Shown here piece by piece: positions 16,696 to 19,186 of a stretch of 19,186 nucleotides of DNA. Location: positions 1-19,186 of the forward strand of contig JAOXYB010016243.1 in NCBI GenBank assembly GCA_028565635.1. Direction: 5' to 3'. Source of the stretch: Phoronis ovalis (taxonomy: Eukaryota; Phoronida; Phoronidae). The stretch's first letter is position 1, and the number at the start of each line of letters is the position of its first letter. The notes under the pieces were generated by a model. The model did no database searches. It was not told the DNA's origin and saw nothing but the letters and a program-made list of their open reading frames with translations. A program made the translations under genes and the position numbers.

Positions 16696-19186
16696 GTGTA
16701 ACTGTTCTGTATCATTTAATAAAGCGCATACAAAATTTCGGATTATGATGAACATATGGTAATTTGATTAGCGATGTAAGTAGGAATTCAAACAAGACGA
16801 ATTATACTTAGTGCCACAAATGATTCTCTCATACACGTCATATCGCTATCGCAAACATTGCCAATATTGTCCGCATTGTGGAGAGGTGATCGAATGCCAT
16901 GATGTGTTCGTGCACACCTGGGTTTATACATCTTGAATAATAACGCTTCGATATATACAAAATGTTCACGCTAAAAACATTATGAGCCATGTTAACGTGA
17001 CAGCGCTAAAAGAAAAATAGTGCTTTTTAACCAACAATGACACTGAGGCACTGCAAGGGGTATGTGGCTATAACATTCTAAGAAACTGCTGTAGTATAAA
17101 TAAACGTCAATATACTACGCATGGAAATATGAGCAGGTATGCTTTTATTCTCCATGAACATGTTTGTTTGATTCACCTGTAAAACCGCTAACGGTCATTT
17201 TCACCTACCCGCAGAGACAAAAAGATATTGACCTCGGCACACACTTTGAGGTTTTAGTTTCTATCAATATTTTCAGCGGAAATAACTGTTTAAAGAAAAT
17301 TGTATTTGGTTGTCTCAACCATATATGACGTAAACAGATAAGAATGGGAACAAATATTTTGAGAAAATGCCTGAATCATTATACACACATCATGAGAGCC
17401 AGGCACGAGACATGGACCATTTTAAGGATTAATTTTTAATTAAAATCTGTAAAGTTTCCAGTCAGAACAATGCCGCTAGATTAGGTGTAGCTTAACAATA
17501 AATATTTAGAATGTGTGCACACGTGGATAGTGTCAAAATATTTTGTATACACAGGTATTTTAAATAATGTGTTTCATTAATCCGTGAACGTATAAGGATG
17601 AAGTCCAGTCTTTAAAATCACAACTTAGCATGCTTTGCGCTTTGTTTGAAAGACTTGAAAGGGTCGAGCCGGGAAAACATTTCAGTTAACCGACAAGTCG
17701 CCAGGATTGAATTATCAGCAATTAACTTGTTATCGAATTATTGTGGGTACAATTACCACAGTGTAGTTACCAACCATTTGCTTGTTTTAGACAAGCATAC
17801 TGCCTGTAATTGTCAGTACATTAATAGTTTTTATTTCTTTGGGGTTTTATCAGAACAAATAAATCTAGTATGTGGTATTTGCATTCCGGGCTATAAATTT
17901 ATACCACAGATCATATCTTTGTTCGTCATCCCACAAGATCACGAACACCTGAAGCTATGGATTGTCATCGAAAACTTAGTAAAAAGTTTCTTTTTTTAGT
18001 GTCTAATATTTCCGTTCAATTGAGTCTTTTGAAACATTTCTTTCATTCAAAAGTGGCTATACTGTTTGCAATCCCTCTTGTATTGTGTTTACCAAATACG
18101 TATTCAGTAAAATGAAATATATATATGTAAACATGCGTATTTGTCAAGCGATAAGCGTGTCTCCTCTGAATGATCCAGTGTGACAAATAAGGTTTTATGA
18201 AGGACTTTATTGCATTTCGTATAAAAAATATCTTCAATTTAGGATAAATAAGATATTGTTATCAGAGTAATGTCGTTTTCGAATGACATTTTAATGATAT
18301 GTTACTGCCAGTATAAAAGTTCTACTTTAGGATATGAGTCGACATGCTACGCACTAAACAATACATCAATTGATTGAAAATTAAGGGTCTAAATAAAGAA
18401 ATAAAAATAACAATGAATTCTGCTGGTATATGGATAATAATAGTGGTCACACAGTACACTTGCGTAATTATATACATCTCTATATAAATCTAATTTTTAC
18501 AGGACTGGTCTTTTTATTCAATGTTAACAATACTGCCAAAAGGCAGGAAATGTCAGTAAAGATATAGGAGCATTTAGTGGAACTAATGGAACACTCTCAA
18601 GCCTTTAAAAACCTCTTTTATTTCGGACGTGTGTTTGCCTATTGTTTAATCTTTCGATTGGTGGATCGTTTAACAGTATGAGAGCGAGTATAATCATTAA
18701 TGCTTCAATTTCTATGGGATATTGAATGGGCCTACTCCCGTGTAGCACTGTTACCAGTGTTTCTACTGTTTTTAATTGGTAGTGTCAGCCTATGCTCGTG
18801 TCCACCGTGTGAATCGTGTCTTATCTTTCCGCTTGGTACAGTTTATCCCAATTTCATACAAATTACCTTGATGGCACTATCCGAAGTGTAAAAAAAGGAT
18901 AGGTATTGTTCATTGATTGGCATGCGATTGATTAATATGTAAATTAAACCATCTACATTATCAATTCAAACATTAATAAAATGATATTTATATGTATATT
19001 ATAGTACTATAAGTTGACAGGCAATTACATTTTTCAGTTCAATAGATTTAAATCATTAGAGTAATTTTGATCTTTCAAAAGCCATGAAACTTGATTAAAT
19101 GTTTTGTAAGTGGCTATCTAAATATGTTTTAAATTGGCATCATGATGAACGTGTGGCGGAAAAAAGCCAAATTTAGACTATACTAT

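Larger units (their letters stand above)
14938..19186. other. gene-free distal 3' flank
   Basis: No supportable gene. The longest open frame, 17646-17999 (117 codons), shows no domain and starts in ordinary AT-rich sequence. The frame at 18700-18891 encodes a hydrophobic stretch (about residues 17-32) followed by a Cys-rich segment, but it is short and isolated. Visible elements are an inverted repeat at 15236-15258, CACGTG boxes at 16232, 16262 and 17520, and a CTCF-like site at 16682. Confidence 0.6.

Noticed and set aside
17646-17999. 117-codon + strand frame
   Set aside because: No recognisable domain, no promoter, no splice context; composition typical of AT-rich non-coding DNA.
1-19186. 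tRNA, rRNA, CRISPR array or bacterial operon structure
   Set aside because: No tRNA A/B-box pair or cloverleaf, no rRNA-like stretch and no regularly spaced repeats were seen; the spliced gene is metazoan.

Overview
The window looks like AT-rich nuclear DNA from an invertebrate animal. It holds one recognisable gene: a complete, four-exon Hairy/Enhancer-of-split (HES) family transcriptional repressor on the + strand. The evidence for an animal is the spliced gene with GT-AG introns, the bHLH + Orange + terminal WRPW protein, the promoter with Notch-effector (CSL/Su(H)) sites, and the microRNA-type seed sites in the 3'UTR. The protein style and the low GC content suggest a lophotrochozoan, perhaps a mollusc. 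That placement is inference and cannot be settled from one gene.

Layout. Positions 1 to about 4950 are gene-free flank with a 41-bp tandem duplication near 411-492, short AT microsatellites, one isolated CSL site at 3606 and a CTCF-like core at 2582. Positions 4950-5425 form a compact promoter with three consensus CSL sites, a fourth variant site, two CAGGTG E-boxes, a CACGTG box, N-boxes, CCAAT boxes in both orientations and a TATA box at 5394. The HES coding exons are 5510-5581, 5711-5806, 6153-6240 and 6653-7356, giving 319 aa. The 3'UTR runs to about 7760 or 7840, depending on which of two AATAAA signals is used. It carries a K-box, a perfect GY-box (miR-7 type) 8-mer, a Pumilio element and AUUUA motifs. 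From about 7850 to 19186 I see no convincing gene. This flank holds a perfect 58-bp direct repeat (9066-9197), a 36-bp-period tandem repeat (11524-11593), a 305-bp MITE-like element with 42-44 bp terminal inverted repeats and TATAA target duplications (14628-14932), several palindromes, and a good CTCF-like site at 16682.

How it fits together. The promoter, gene and 3'UTR read as one Notch-response unit: CSL and proneural-type input, a small fast gene, likely feedback through HES-binding boxes, and a 3'UTR built for short mRNA life and small-RNA control. The most interesting points are the miR-7/K-box/Pumilio arrangement in the 3'UTR and a second CSL + TATA pair inside intron 2 that could drive an N-terminally truncated protein. 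The remaining short open frames in the flanks look like chance.
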